From the NCBI GenBank assembly GCA_900541985.1, contig UQLX01000036.1:1-23302 (forward strand): a DNA stretch of 23,302 nucleotides, read 5' to 3'. Position 1 is the stretch's first letter; each line of letters starts with the position of its first letter. This document shows positions 7,168 through 15,033 of this stretch, one piece after another. Position numbers and translations under genes: made by a program. This DNA is from an uncultured Blautia sp. (GTDB lineage Bacteria > Bacillota > Clostridia > Lachnospirales > Lachnospiraceae). Under the pieces are notes generated by a model. That model was not told the DNA's origin. It was given only the letters and a program-made list of their open reading frames with translations, and ran no database searches.

Positions 7168-8199
7168 TTACTGATATTTTTTCTCAGATACCCGGATCAG
7201 TTCCTCACAAAGTGTAGGATAATCCATTCCAAGAACAGCCGCTTCCTGAGGAATCAGGCTGGTAGGCGTCATTCCCGGAAGAGTATTTGCTTCCAGACAG
7301 TAGATCTTCTCATCTTCTGTTACGATAAAATCAAGTCTTGCATAGCTTTCAAGCCCAAGAGCACGATATCCTTTGACTGCATTCTCCTGAAGACGTCTGG
7401 TCAGATCTTCAGAAATGGGAGCCGGACAGGTTTCTTTTACCGCCCCTGGTTTATATTTGTTTTCATAATCATAAAATCCCTCGCAGGGAACAATCTGAAC
7501 TACAGGATATGCTTTGCCGTCCACAACTGCAACTGTGTATTCCGTACCCTGGATATATTCTTCGATAACCACTTCCTCTTCATAAGAAAAAGCAGCATCA
7601 AGAGCCTCTGTATATTCTTTCTGGTCATGCACGATATAAACGCCGATGCTGGAGCCTCCGCAGCAGGTTTTTACTACTACCGGAAAAGAAAGCCCCTCAG
7701 CAAGGCTGTCTTTTCGTTCCTGCCTTTTCATGGTCGTACCGCCCGGAACCGGAACATCATACATCTGGAACATCCATTTGGTCACTCCCTTATCCATGGC
7801 CATGGCACTGCTGAGATATCCGGTACCGGTGTACTTGATTCCCATAAGGTCAAATGCAGCCTGTACTCTTCCATCCTCTCCATTGGCTCCATGAAGTCCC
7901 AGAAATACAAAATCTGCTTTTTTGCACAGCTCCATCACATTCGGACCGAAAAATTCTCTTCTTTCGTTTTTCATCGTTTCTATATCCTTATTAAAGCTTC
8001 TGATATAAGCGGCTGCGGCCTCCACATCATATTCTTCAGGGAAAGGATCTTCCCAGTTTACCTCTTTTATTCCGCAAAAAACATCTACCAGAATAGCCTG
8101 ATGCCCCCTGGCTCTTAATCCATTACAGATACCTGTTCCTGAAACAATAGAAACATCTCTTTCTGTACTTGTTCCTCCTGCTAAAACAACAATCCTCAT
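7168..8199 (-). CDS. ddl: D-alanine--D-alanine ligase (Ddl)
   Basis: Ddl makes D-Ala-D-Ala with ATP in the cytosol for MurF, the gene directly downstream. The 343-residue protein has the ATP-grasp layout: catalytic Glu13 in STERDVS, GLHGANGEDG (101-110), the Ser loop GGSSIGV (181-187), Arg288 and Asp290 in ARLDF, and the metal/substrate block EANTLPGMT (303-311). In the omega loop the residue after Lys248 is Tyr249, the position that is Tyr in D-Ala-D-Ala ligases and Phe in D-Ala-D-Lac ligases. It should therefore make ordinary, vancomycin-sensitive precursor (inference from known DdlB/Leuconostoc comparisons). Two starts are possible: 8199 (GGGAG upstream, product beginning MRIVVLAGG as usual for Ddl) and 8217 (AGGA upstream). 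I chose 8199 on family grounds. No good promoter was seen just upstream. Confidence 0.95.
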   Translation of the reverse strand: MRIVVLAGGTSTERDVSIVSGTGICNGLRARGHQAILVDVFCGIKEVNWEDPFPEEYDVEAAAAYIRSFNKDIETMKNERREFFGPNVMELCKKADFVFLGLHGANGEDGRVQAAFDLMGIKYTGTGYLSSAMAMDKGVTKWMFQMYDVPVPGGTTMKRQERKDSLAEGLSFPVVVKTCCGGSSIGVYIVHDQKEYTEALDAAFSYEEEVVIEEYIQGTEYTVAVVDGKAYPVVQIVPCEGFYDYENKYKPGAVKETCPAPISEDLTRRLQENAVKGYRALGLESYARLDFIVTEDEKIYCLEANTLPGMTPTSLIPQEAAVLGMDYPTLCEELIRVSEKKYQ

Positions 8200-8269
8200 A
8201 ACTTTCTCCCTCTCCATCGGAATATCCTGATCACTGTCAGCATTTCCGGTTATTCATCCATGTAAAAAC

Positions 8270-8310
8270 TGCTGCAGAGATCCCCTTCGGTATTTCTGCA
8301 GCATTTTATT
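8270..8310 (-). terminator. Bidirectional-looking terminator between ddl and the L,D-transpeptidase-like gene
   Basis: TGCTGCAGA (8270-8278) pairs perfectly with TCTGCAGCA (8295-8303). On the minus strand the stem is followed by TTTTT after one G (8268-8264), ending the transpeptidase-like gene whose stop is at 8314. On the plus strand it is followed by TTTTATTTTTTT. It lies between that gene and ddl, so ddl-murF either has its own promoter or depends on read-through. Confidence 0.75.
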
Positions 8311-8313
8311 TTT

Positions 8314-9753
8314 TTATTTATAAATTACAACCGGCATTCCGGTTTTTACATACTGCCAGACATCTGCTGCCCGGTCTCCCGGAATCTGAATATATCCTTT
8401 CTCCGGATCCGTCCAGATATCTCCTGATAAACCGGAATTTTCTTCCGAACCAAAATCAGCTGAAATCAAGCTGTCAGCAAATCCGTCCGCATAGTAGCCT
8501 ACATCCTCCTGCGTAAGCGCCGGATTATCAACGATTCCGATATTTTCTCCGCAGCTCATCAGATAATTAACCGTGATCCCTCCCGATTCTGCAGGAGATT
8601 TCATTTCTCTTATTTCATACACTCCCGTCCCGGTTCCGTCCGGTGCATAAATCCCGGTATCTGCCACAGGAATTCCGTCCTGATATACCACAAGACGTGA
8701 TCCTGAAAGGTCAACCTCAACATAAGTATATCCAATGTCATTCGTATCCCGGCTCATTGCTTTCTGTCTGTATTCCGGCTCGCGGACCTGTGTTTCTTTT
8801 TTTTGAATTTCACGAAAAAGAGCTTCTGTCTCTTTTTCCTGATCTGTCACCCATCCATAATCGCCTCCGGAAACGCGGATTTCACGGCTGTTATAGGTGA
8901 TAAAGCTGCGCTCTGTCCCTATTGTATCATATTTTTCTGCCAATGTCCTGATATAAGAGGCAATCTTTTCTTTGTCTACAACAAGATCCTGTTCCTCGTT
9001 TCGTGAGAGCCAGGAACGGATCACCGTTCTGTCCACAGTTTCCTTACGGTCACTGAAGTCATAAGTGATCACCACATCTGTCAATTCATTCATCTGCTCA
9101 CAGTCAGCTGTCAGACGTTCGTTATCCCGATAAATTTCCGGATTTATATAGCATCCATCCTCTTCAAGATCCACTACCGGATCCCCCGTTGTAAGCGCTG
9201 TGACTACTGTTTCCCGGAATTTTTCCTGATCCACAAAAGTTCCCTCTACCTCCGGAACAATCGAAAATCCGTTTCCGTCATCTTCAATATATGCATCTTC
9301 CGGTTTCACATTATCCTTCAGACATTTCAGACCGGCAAATTTCTGTTCAAAAAGGTCTTCCTGATAGCTGACTGAGGATGGAACCTCCATGATACTGTGC
9401 TGGCTGAAAGCCAAAAACCACAAAAAGCGTTTCTGATCGTGCATCAGCTTTTTCACACTGCCATCCGGCTTATAGGAAAGCGCGATCTCCTCTGCAGAAA
9501 TACTTTCCTGTCCATTCCCTCTTGTCCGTACGGCAAGGACATACGCGGCTGTTTTCTTAGCCAAAAGCTCTTCTGCCTCTTTCTGGTCCATATAGGAACA
9601 GTTAAATCCATTTACAAGAGATCCCGGAAGAAAATGTCCGGAAAAATAATAGACTCCATAACCATAGACTGCTGCCGTAAGCAGGAGCAGCACTGCGATC
9701 AGACCGATCAAAATCTTTCTGCCGGTGCTCATACCTGTTTTTTCTTCTTCCAT
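8314..9753 (-). CDS. Membrane-anchored L,D-transpeptidase-like protein with degenerate active site
   Basis: The 479-residue protein has a short cytoplasmic N-terminus, one membrane segment (about 13-33) and an extracellular region resembling the paired peptidoglycan-binding-4 domains that precede YkuD domains in Clostridia (about 50-330). A C-terminal YkuD-like domain follows (about 341-479). YkuD hallmarks are visible: YVEVDLSGSRLVVYQDG (344-360), TGTGVYEI (374-381), NIGIVD (404-409) and VKTGMPVVIYK at the end. The catalytic elements are missing. The family GIHD reads GIVD (Val408), and the SHGCxN block reads EKGYIQ (Lys452, Tyr454), so both His residues and the nucleophilic Cys are replaced. 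It should be unable to crosslink by the known mechanism and may bind wall or regulate true L,D-transpeptidases (inference). AAGGAGG precedes the ATG at 9753. It lies 39 bases after the aminotransferase with no terminator between, so the two are probably co-transcribed. Confidence 0.8.
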   Translation of the reverse strand: MEEEKTGMSTGRKILIGLIAVLLLLTAAVYGYGVYYFSGHFLPGSLVNGFNCSYMDQKEAEELLAKKTAAYVLAVRTRGNGQESISAEEIALSYKPDGSVKKLMHDQKRFLWFLAFSQHSIMEVPSSVSYQEDLFEQKFAGLKCLKDNVKPEDAYIEDDGNGFSIVPEVEGTFVDQEKFRETVVTALTTGDPVVDLEEDGCYINPEIYRDNERLTADCEQMNELTDVVITYDFSDRKETVDRTVIRSWLSRNEEQDLVVDKEKIASYIRTLAEKYDTIGTERSFITYNSREIRVSGGDYGWVTDQEKETEALFREIQKKETQVREPEYRQKAMSRDTNDIGYTYVEVDLSGSRLVVYQDGIPVADTGIYAPDGTGTGVYEIREMKSPAESGGITVNYLMSCGENIGIVDNPALTQEDVGYYADGFADSLISADFGSEENSGLSGDIWTDPEKGYIQIPGDRAADVWQYVKTGMPVVIYK

Positions 9754-9792
9754 GGAACCTCCTTTTATATTCTCTGAAAACTTTCTCTTTTC

Positions 9793-11076
9793 TTATTCTG
9801 CCAGAAGCTTTTCCACACTTGCAAGCTTCACACAGACAACAAATACATTGGCTGCTTTTTCCAGCTCTTCCATAGACGGGAATGTAGGTGCGATACGGAT
9901 GTTGGAGTCTTTTGGATCCTTTCCGTATGGATAAGTAGCTCCTGCTCCGGTCATCACAACTCCTGCTTCTTTTGCTTTCGTTACAATATTTTTTGCGCAG
10001 CCTTCCATAGAATCAAAAGAGATAAAATATCCACCCTTGGGATTTGTCCATTCTCCGATTCCCAGACCGCCAAGTTCCCTTTCCAGGATATTCAGCACCA
10101 GTTCAAACTTCGGACGGATAATATCCGCATGTTTTCTCATGTGTGCATGAATTCCTTCCAGATTCTTAAAGAATTTTACATGACGGAGCTGGTTCAGCTT
10201 ATCATGACCGATGGTCTGAATCTGCATATATTTGCGGAAATCATCCAGATTTGCCTTGGATGCTGCAACTGCTGCGATACCGGAGCCAGGGAAGCTGATC
10301 TTTGATGTGGAAGTAAATTTGTATACAATATCCGGATTTCCGGCCTTTGCACACTCGGTAAGGATCTCAAGAAGGAAATCCTGATCCTCCTCATAGAGAT
10401 GGTGTACACTGTAAGCATTGTCCCAATAAATACGGAAGTCCGGAGCAGCCGGCTTCAGGTTTGCAAATCTCTGGACAGTTCTTGCGGAATAGGTATATCC
10501 CTGTGGATTGGAATATTTCGGCACGCACCAGATACCTTTGATGGAGTCATCTTCACTGACAAGCTTCTCCACCATATCCATATCCGGGCCTTCCGGAGAC
10601 ATTGGTACATTGATCATTTCAATGCCAAAAAACTCTGTGATCTTGAAATGACGATCATATCCCGGTACCGGACAGAGGAATTTCACCTTATCCAGCTTGC
10701 ACCATGGAGTATGTCCCATAACGCCGTGTGTCATAGAACGTGCGATAGAATCAAACATAACATTCAGGCTGGAGTTTCCATAGATAATGATATGCTCCGG
10801 ATCCACCTCGGAGATCTGTCCGAGAAGGCGCTTTGCTTCCGGAATACCATCGATCACACCATAGTTACGGCAGTCTACGCCGGTTTCACATTTCAGTTCT
10901 TCTCCGTTTGCCAGAACCTGCATCATTCCCATAGAAAGGTCAAGCTGCTCTGTTCCCGGTTTACCACGGGACATATCCAGGGCAAGCCCCTGCGCCTTGA
11001 TATCTGCATACTGCTGATCCAGTTCTTTTTTCAGAGCAAGAAGCTGTTCTCTGCTCATTTCACTATATTTCTCCAT
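9793..11076 (-). CDS. PLP-dependent aminotransferase, class I-like (PF12897 type)
   Basis: The 427-residue protein is a fold-type I pyridoxal-phosphate aminotransferase. The Schiff-base lysine is Lys259 in STSK. Asp219 in WDNAY should bind the pyridine nitrogen, Asn190 in SNPQGY and the GNSSLN loop (about 100-105) should contact the cofactor, and Arg394 in NIRIAP should bind the substrate carboxylate. The sequence begins with a family-typical stretch (EMSREQLLALKKEL, then SRGKPG at 36-41) that I associate with the PF12897 group, often annotated as aspartate or alanine aminotransferase. Substrate is not proven. GAGGAGG lies seven bases before the ATG at 11076. It has a clear promoter and is first in a probable two-gene unit with the L,D-transpeptidase-like gene. 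Confidence 0.88.
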   Translation of the reverse strand: MEKYSEMSREQLLALKKELDQQYADIKAQGLALDMSRGKPGTEQLDLSMGMMQVLANGEELKCETGVDCRNYGVIDGIPEAKRLLGQISEVDPEHIIIYGNSSLNVMFDSIARSMTHGVMGHTPWCKLDKVKFLCPVPGYDRHFKITEFFGIEMINVPMSPEGPDMDMVEKLVSEDDSIKGIWCVPKYSNPQGYTYSARTVQRFANLKPAAPDFRIYWDNAYSVHHLYEEDQDFLLEILTECAKAGNPDIVYKFTSTSKISFPGSGIAAVAASKANLDDFRKYMQIQTIGHDKLNQLRHVKFFKNLEGIHAHMRKHADIIRPKFELVLNILERELGGLGIGEWTNPKGGYFISFDSMEGCAKNIVTKAKEAGVVMTGAGATYPYGKDPKDSNIRIAPTFPSMEELEKAANVFVVCVKLASVEKLLAE

Positions 11077-11147
11077 CTTTATCCTCCTCGTTCCACTTAC
11101 TCTTCGGACTTTTTTATTTTAAACTGCTGAAATATATTATCTTGTCT

Positions 11148-11177
11148 ATTTTAGTATGCTAAAGTCCCGGTTGTCAA
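11148..11177 (-). promoter_or_regulatory. Promoter of the aminotransferase unit
   Basis: On the minus strand a perfect TTGACA (11177-11172), an 18-base spacer and TAAAAT (11153-11148) stand about 70 bases upstream of the start codon. A small inverted repeat (TTTAG at 11150-11154, CTAAA at 11159-11163) overlaps the -10 and could be an operator, though five-base arms are weak evidence. Confidence 0.7.
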
Positions 11178-11253
11178 GTCCTGTAATCACTGTATTTGTG
11201 AAAAATAATATCCTTATTTTATACAGGATGGCCAAAACTCTCCCGATTTCCAC

Positions 11254-11282
11254 TTGCAGATTTCCATTCATTATCCTATACT
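11254..11282 (+). promoter_or_regulatory. Promoter of the methyltransferase-YitT-Cys-rich operon
   Basis: TTGCAG (11254-11259), a 17-base spacer and TATACT (11277-11282) put the transcript start near 11289, just before the ribosome site AGAGGA (11302-11307). Confidence 0.7.
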
Positions 11283-11316
11283 GATTCTATAAAGACTAAT
11301 GAGAGGATTACAATTT

Positions 11317-12177
11317 ATGTGGATTGCAGATCAATGGAAAGAATACGAAGTAATTGACGCTTCCGGAGGCGAAAAGCTGGAGCGCTGGGGAAAATATATA
11401 CTGGTCCGTCCGGATCCTCAGGTTATCTGGGATACGCCCAAAGCGAGCCGTGGCTGGGAAAACATGAACGCCCACTATCACCGCAGCAAAAAAGGCGGCG
11501 GAGAATGGGAATTTTTTGATCTTCCCCAGCAGTGGGGTCTTCACTATAAGCACCTGACCTTCCACCTGAAGCCGTTCAGCTTCAAGCATACCGGACTTTT
11601 CCCGGAGCAGGCGGTAAACTGGGACTGGTTTGGAGACAAGATCCGGAATGCCGAACGCCCGGTAAAGGTTCTGAATCTTTTTGCCTATACAGGCGGGGCA
11701 ACTCTGGCAGCCGCTGCTGCAGGAGCCAGCGTCACTCATGTGGACGCCTCCAAAGGCATGGTCACCTGGGCCAAAGAAAATGCCGCAGCCTCCGGACTGG
11801 CAGATGCGCCTATCCGCTGGCTTGTAGATGACTGTGTGAAATTTGTAGAACGTGAGATCCGAAGAGGAAACCACTACGATGCTATTATCATGGATCCCCC
11901 TTCCTATGGACGGGGACCCAAGGGAGAGATCTGGAAGATCGAGGATGCGATCCATCCTCTTGTGAAGCTGTGTGCGAAGCTTCTCAGCCCGGATCCGCTG
12001 TTTTTCCTTATCAATTCCTATACAACAGGACTTGCTCCTGCTGTTCTCACCTACATGCTGGCAACAGAGCTGAAACAGTATAACGGGACTGTAGATTCAC
12101 AGGAGATCGGACTTCCGGTTACTTCCAGCGGACTTGTTCTTCCATGTGGTGCTTCCGGACGCTGGGAGGCCAGATAA
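11317..12177 (+). CDS. Class I SAM-dependent methyltransferase (RlmI/RlmK-like, COG1092 type)
   Basis: The 286-residue protein carries the SAM-binding core of the COG1092 group. This comprises motif I LFAYTGGAT (121-129), the acidic residue after strand two in HVDASKG (Asp143), DD near 171-172, and the catalytic/base-binding block DPPSYGRG (193-200). The segment FKHTGLFPEQ (89-98) before motif I is also typical. Relatives with this DPPxF/Y motif methylate 23S rRNA cytosine or guanine (RlmI, RlmK), so a ribosomal RNA target is the best guess but unproven. The N-terminal PUA domain of RlmI is not obvious. The start was set at 11317 because AGAGGA lies nine bases upstream; the frame to 11299 would overlap that site. 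It opens a three-gene rightward operon. Confidence 0.82.
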   Translation: MWIADQWKEYEVIDASGGEKLERWGKYILVRPDPQVIWDTPKASRGWENMNAHYHRSKKGGGEWEFFDLPQQWGLHYKHLTFHLKPFSFKHTGLFPEQAVNWDWFGDKIRNAERPVKVLNLFAYTGGATLAAAAAGASVTHVDASKGMVTWAKENAAASGLADAPIRWLVDDCVKFVEREIRRGNHYDAIIMDPPSYGRGPKGEIWKIEDAIHPLVKLCAKLLSPDPLFFLINSYTTGLAPAVLTYMLATELKQYNGTVDSQEIGLPVTSSGLVLPCGASGRWEAR

Positions 12178-12210
12178 AGACAACTACCAAAAGATATGGA
12201 GGGAGCCTAT

Positions 12211-13095
12211 ATGAGCAGTATTTCAGCAGCCTTTAAGGATATGGATGCAAAAGTTGAGGTGAAACGGTACGGCTGTGCCGTAATTGCGGCTGTGATCTTT
12301 GCTGTAAATATCAAAACCTTTGTAAGAGCCGGCGGCCTTTATCCAGGCGGTTTTAACGGGCTGACTCTTCTCATTCAGGGGATTTTCCGCGAATTCGCAG
12401 GCATGGAAATCCCCTATACCCTGATTAACGTCGCCCTGAATGCCATTCCCGTGATTATCGGTCTTAAATATATCGGAGTAAAATTTACTTTAAGTTCCTG
12501 TGTGGTGATCGTACTGTCCAGTATCCTGACAGACCTTATTCCCTCACAGCCTATTACCTATGACCCTCTTCTGATCAGTATTTTCGGCGGTCTGATCAAC
12601 GGTTTTGTGGTGAGTCTCTGCCTGATCGGAAATACCAGCAGCGGCGGTACTGATTTTATTGCCATTTACTTTTCCGAAAAAAACGGACAGGATATCTGGA
12701 ATTATATCCTCTGCGGCAACGCAGTGATTCTGGTAGCTGCAGGTCTTCTGTTTGGATGGGATAAGGCGCTTTATTCGATCATCTTTCAGTTTACTTCCAC
12801 CCAGATGGTTCAGATGCTCCACCAGAGATACAAAAAGCATACTTTGTTTATTATCACCAGACATCCTGATGAGGTTTATGAGGAAATTTCCAAGCTGTCT
12901 CATCACTCTGCCACAAGGCTGGATGGAACAGGCTGCTACAGCGGTGATAATACTGCTATGATCTATTCTGTCGTCTCCCGTGAAGAGGCAAAGCTCCTTG
13001 TAAAAAAGGTTGCCGAGGTAGATCCCCAGGCCTTTGTAAACATAATCAAAACGGACTTTATCAACGGAAGGTTTTATTATAAGACCGACTATTAA
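12211..13095 (+). CDS. YitT-family membrane protein with DUF2179 domain
   Basis: The 294-residue protein has about five membrane segments (roughly 21-36, 67-87, 95-110, 120-143 and 163-182) and a soluble C-terminal domain (about 210-294). It matches the YitT family: the Gly-rich AGGLYPGGFNG (40-50), NTSSGGTDF (141-149) and, in the DUF2179 domain, TGCYSGDNTAMIYSVVSREE (about 240-259). Members are predicted transporters or channels with a cytosolic regulatory domain; the substrate is unknown. GGAGGGA sits seven bases before the ATG at 12211, making the upstream frame to 12196 unlikely. It follows the methyltransferase by 33 bases and precedes the Cys-rich gene by 18, consistent with one transcript. 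Confidence 0.85.
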   Translation: MSSISAAFKDMDAKVEVKRYGCAVIAAVIFAVNIKTFVRAGGLYPGGFNGLTLLIQGIFREFAGMEIPYTLINVALNAIPVIIGLKYIGVKFTLSSCVVIVLSSILTDLIPSQPITYDPLLISIFGGLINGFVVSLCLIGNTSSGGTDFIAIYFSEKNGQDIWNYILCGNAVILVAAGLLFGWDKALYSIIFQFTSTQMVQMLHQRYKKHTLFIITRHPDEVYEEISKLSHHSATRLDGTGCYSGDNTAMIYSVVSREEAKLLVKKVAEVDPQAFVNIIKTDFINGRFYYKTDY

Positions 13096-13113
13096 AAAGG
13101 AGGATGATGTTTT

Positions 13114-13311
13114 ATGAAGGAAAAGTATGAAGAAAAAGATCAGGTTCCCTTTACCTGCTCTCCGGAGTATGACCGCAGTTCCTGCGGAAACTGTGTGTGC
13201 GCTACCTGTTATGAGCAGGAATTCTGTGACCGGTGCCGCACCTGCAAGGATCAGGATCAGTCCCGGAAAAAGGAATCCTGCCCCAGATATGAGGGCGCAT
13301 ACTGCTACTAA
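13114..13311 (+). CDS. Small cysteine-rich protein (65 aa, ten Cys)
   Basis: I do not recognise the family. Ten of 65 residues are cysteine: C15, C24, C27, C29, C32, C38, C41, C44, C56 and C64. They are spaced CxxCxCxxC (24-32), then CxxCxxC (38-44), with outlying Cys at both ends. The spacing resembles zinc-ribbon or iron-sulfur binding, and the rest is hydrophilic and charged with no signal peptide or membrane segment, so a cytosolic metal-binding role is plausible (inference). AAGGAGG is at 13097-13103, ten bases before the ATG. Two nearer ATG codons (13104 and 13107) are out of frame. It is last in the operon after the YitT gene and is followed seven bases later by a strong terminator, which supports a real gene. 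Confidence 0.75.
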   Translation: MKEKYEEKDQVPFTCSPEYDRSSCGNCVCATCYEQEFCDRCRTCKDQDQSRKKESCPRYEGAYCY

Positions 13312-13317
13312 AGCTCA

Positions 13318-13366
13318 ATCGGGCAGGAGACAGATCATTTTCGTCTGTTTCCTGCCCGATCTCTAT
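13318..13366 (+). terminator. Strong terminator of the methyltransferase-YitT-Cys-rich operon
   Basis: A 17-base stem (13318-13334 with 13344-13360) has one G-U pair and a nine-base loop, followed on the plus strand by CTCTATTTTTC. On the minus strand the sequence after the stem is not T-rich, so it would stop transcription from the phosphate operon only weakly, although it sits right after the phoR stop at 13363. Confidence 0.85.
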
Positions 13367-15033
13367 TTTTCATTTTTATGTTTCGGCAAAGTCACCGTAA
13401 TTTCCGTTCCTTTATCCACTTCACTGACAAGATTCAGTGTTCCTCCAAGAAAAGTAACTCCATGTTTTACAATGGAAAGACCAAGTCCGGTTCCTCCGAT
13501 CTCCTTTGAATGGCTTTTATCCACTCTGTAAAAGCGTTCAAAAACTCTCTTCCGGTCTTCGCGTGGGATTCCGATACCGTTATCCTCCACAGACAACTGG
13601 ACTTCATTACCAAGATCCCTGATAAGAATACTGACTATGCCATTATCCTTATTGTATTTGATACCATTATCGCAAAGGTTATAAAGAATTTCTTCCAGGA
13701 TAGGACGAACTGTACGGCAGATCAGCCGTTCTCCCTCGATATACAGATGAACATTCTTTTTCTTTGCAGCTTCATTCAGGTTTCCGCATACGTCCTTCGC
13801 CACTGTATAAAGATCGATATTCTCCCATTCATACGGATTTTCTCCTTCATCCAGCTGAGAGATCCGAATCGTATCCTCTACAAGCTGGATCAGCCTCTGT
13901 GCTTCCTTATAGATTCTTCCGGCGAATTTCTTAACATCCTCTTCTTTTACAAAACCATCCTGGATGATCTCTGCAAATCCGGAAATGGAAGTCAGAGGAG
14001 TCTTCAGTTCGTGAGAAACATTTGCAGAAAATTCTCTTCTGAGGTTTTCCCTCTGCACTTTCTCTGTTTCATTCATCAGAAGTAAAACTGCTCCAACTGT
14101 CTTTCCGTCTCTGTTTACCGGATTGGCGATCAGCTGTACAAACTCATTATCCAGATGGAGAAGGGTACTTCCATGTTTCCCCTCCAGCACAGTTTCGATT
14201 ACTTTTCGGAAATCTTCATTTCTGTCCAGAGAATATACGCTGCGTCCCGTTCCCGGTTCGTTTACCTGAAAAATCTTCCAGGCGCTGGAATTTCCGGAAA
14301 GGATCATTGTATAGGAATCAATGACCAGAAGTCCTTCCTGCATATTTTCTGTAATGATGGAGAATTCCTCCTGATTCCTTCTCGCCTCTTCAAGCTGAGT
14401 ATGAATCTGACGATTCTGACGGCTGATCTTTCCAAGAAGAGGAGCCACCTCTTCGTAAACTTCATTTTCATCCAGTTTTTCCAAATCAAGCTCATTAATC
14501 GGCTCAACGATTTTTTCCGCGATCCTGGACGCGAAAATTCCTGCCAGAATCAGCATCACAAATATAATGCACAGTACCGGCTGCACAAGCTGAAGCACGA
14601 GTGCAAAAGCTGAATATTGTGTACTGGATACTCTGAGTACAGAATTATCCGAAAGTCTCTTTGCATAATAAACGGTTTTTTCAGACAACGTACCTGACAT
14701 ACGCTGTGCCTCTCCTGCTCCTGCAGCAAGCGCCTCCTGAAATTCCTCACGATCCTTATGATTTTCCATTTCAGCTGCATCAGCCTCATTATCATAAAGT
14801 ACCGTTCCGTTCTCTCCAATATAGGTAATTCTTGAATCTGTATTTTTCAGCTGCTGCAGATATTCTTCCCCCTGCTGCTCTACTCCATAAGCAAGATAGC
14901 TGGCCTCTCTGGCAAGCTCCGTATCCAGCTGTTTTCCAAAATACTGATACAGAATTCCCAGGACAAAAGCAATCCCCAGAATCAGTACAGAAGAAGATAC
15001 AAGCACTGTAGATTTAAAAATCTTTTTTGTCAA
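13363..15033 (-). CDS. phoR: PhoR-type sensor histidine kinase
   Basis: The 556-residue kinase has membrane segments at about 10-30 and 141-167 flanking an extracytoplasmic sensor region. A HAMP-like linker (about 168-215) and a PAS-like domain (about 220-322) follow. The HisKA box has His341 in VSHELKTP, and the ATPase domain shows the N box (NLCDNGIKYN, 452-461), DNGIGIP (484-490) and GGTGLGLS (513-520). The layout and its place after pst-phoU make it PhoR, which responds to phosphate limitation and phosphorylates a PhoB/PhoP regulator. The start codon is TTG (15033), eight bases after GGAGGA; its TTGA overlaps the TGA stop of phoU, suggesting translational coupling. No response-regulator gene is next to it, which is unusual. 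Confidence 0.88.
   Translation of the reverse strand: MTKKIFKSTVLVSSSVLILGIAFVLGILYQYFGKQLDTELAREASYLAYGVEQQGEEYLQQLKNTDSRITYIGENGTVLYDNEADAAEMENHKDREEFQEALAAGAGEAQRMSGTLSEKTVYYAKRLSDNSVLRVSSTQYSAFALVLQLVQPVLCIIFVMLILAGIFASRIAEKIVEPINELDLEKLDENEVYEEVAPLLGKISRQNRQIHTQLEEARRNQEEFSIITENMQEGLLVIDSYTMILSGNSSAWKIFQVNEPGTGRSVYSLDRNEDFRKVIETVLEGKHGSTLLHLDNEFVQLIANPVNRDGKTVGAVLLLMNETEKVQRENLRREFSANVSHELKTPLTSISGFAEIIQDGFVKEEDVKKFAGRIYKEAQRLIQLVEDTIRISQLDEGENPYEWENIDLYTVAKDVCGNLNEAAKKKNVHLYIEGERLICRTVRPILEEILYNLCDNGIKYNKDNGIVSILIRDLGNEVQLSVEDNGIGIPREDRKRVFERFYRVDKSHSKEIGGTGLGLSIVKHGVTFLGGTLNLVSEVDKGTEITVTLPKHKNEK

Noticed and set aside
7120..8118. Plus-strand open frame of 332 codons opposite ddl
   Set aside because: It is fully antisense to ddl and the ddl-murF junction, with no ribosome site and no family motif.
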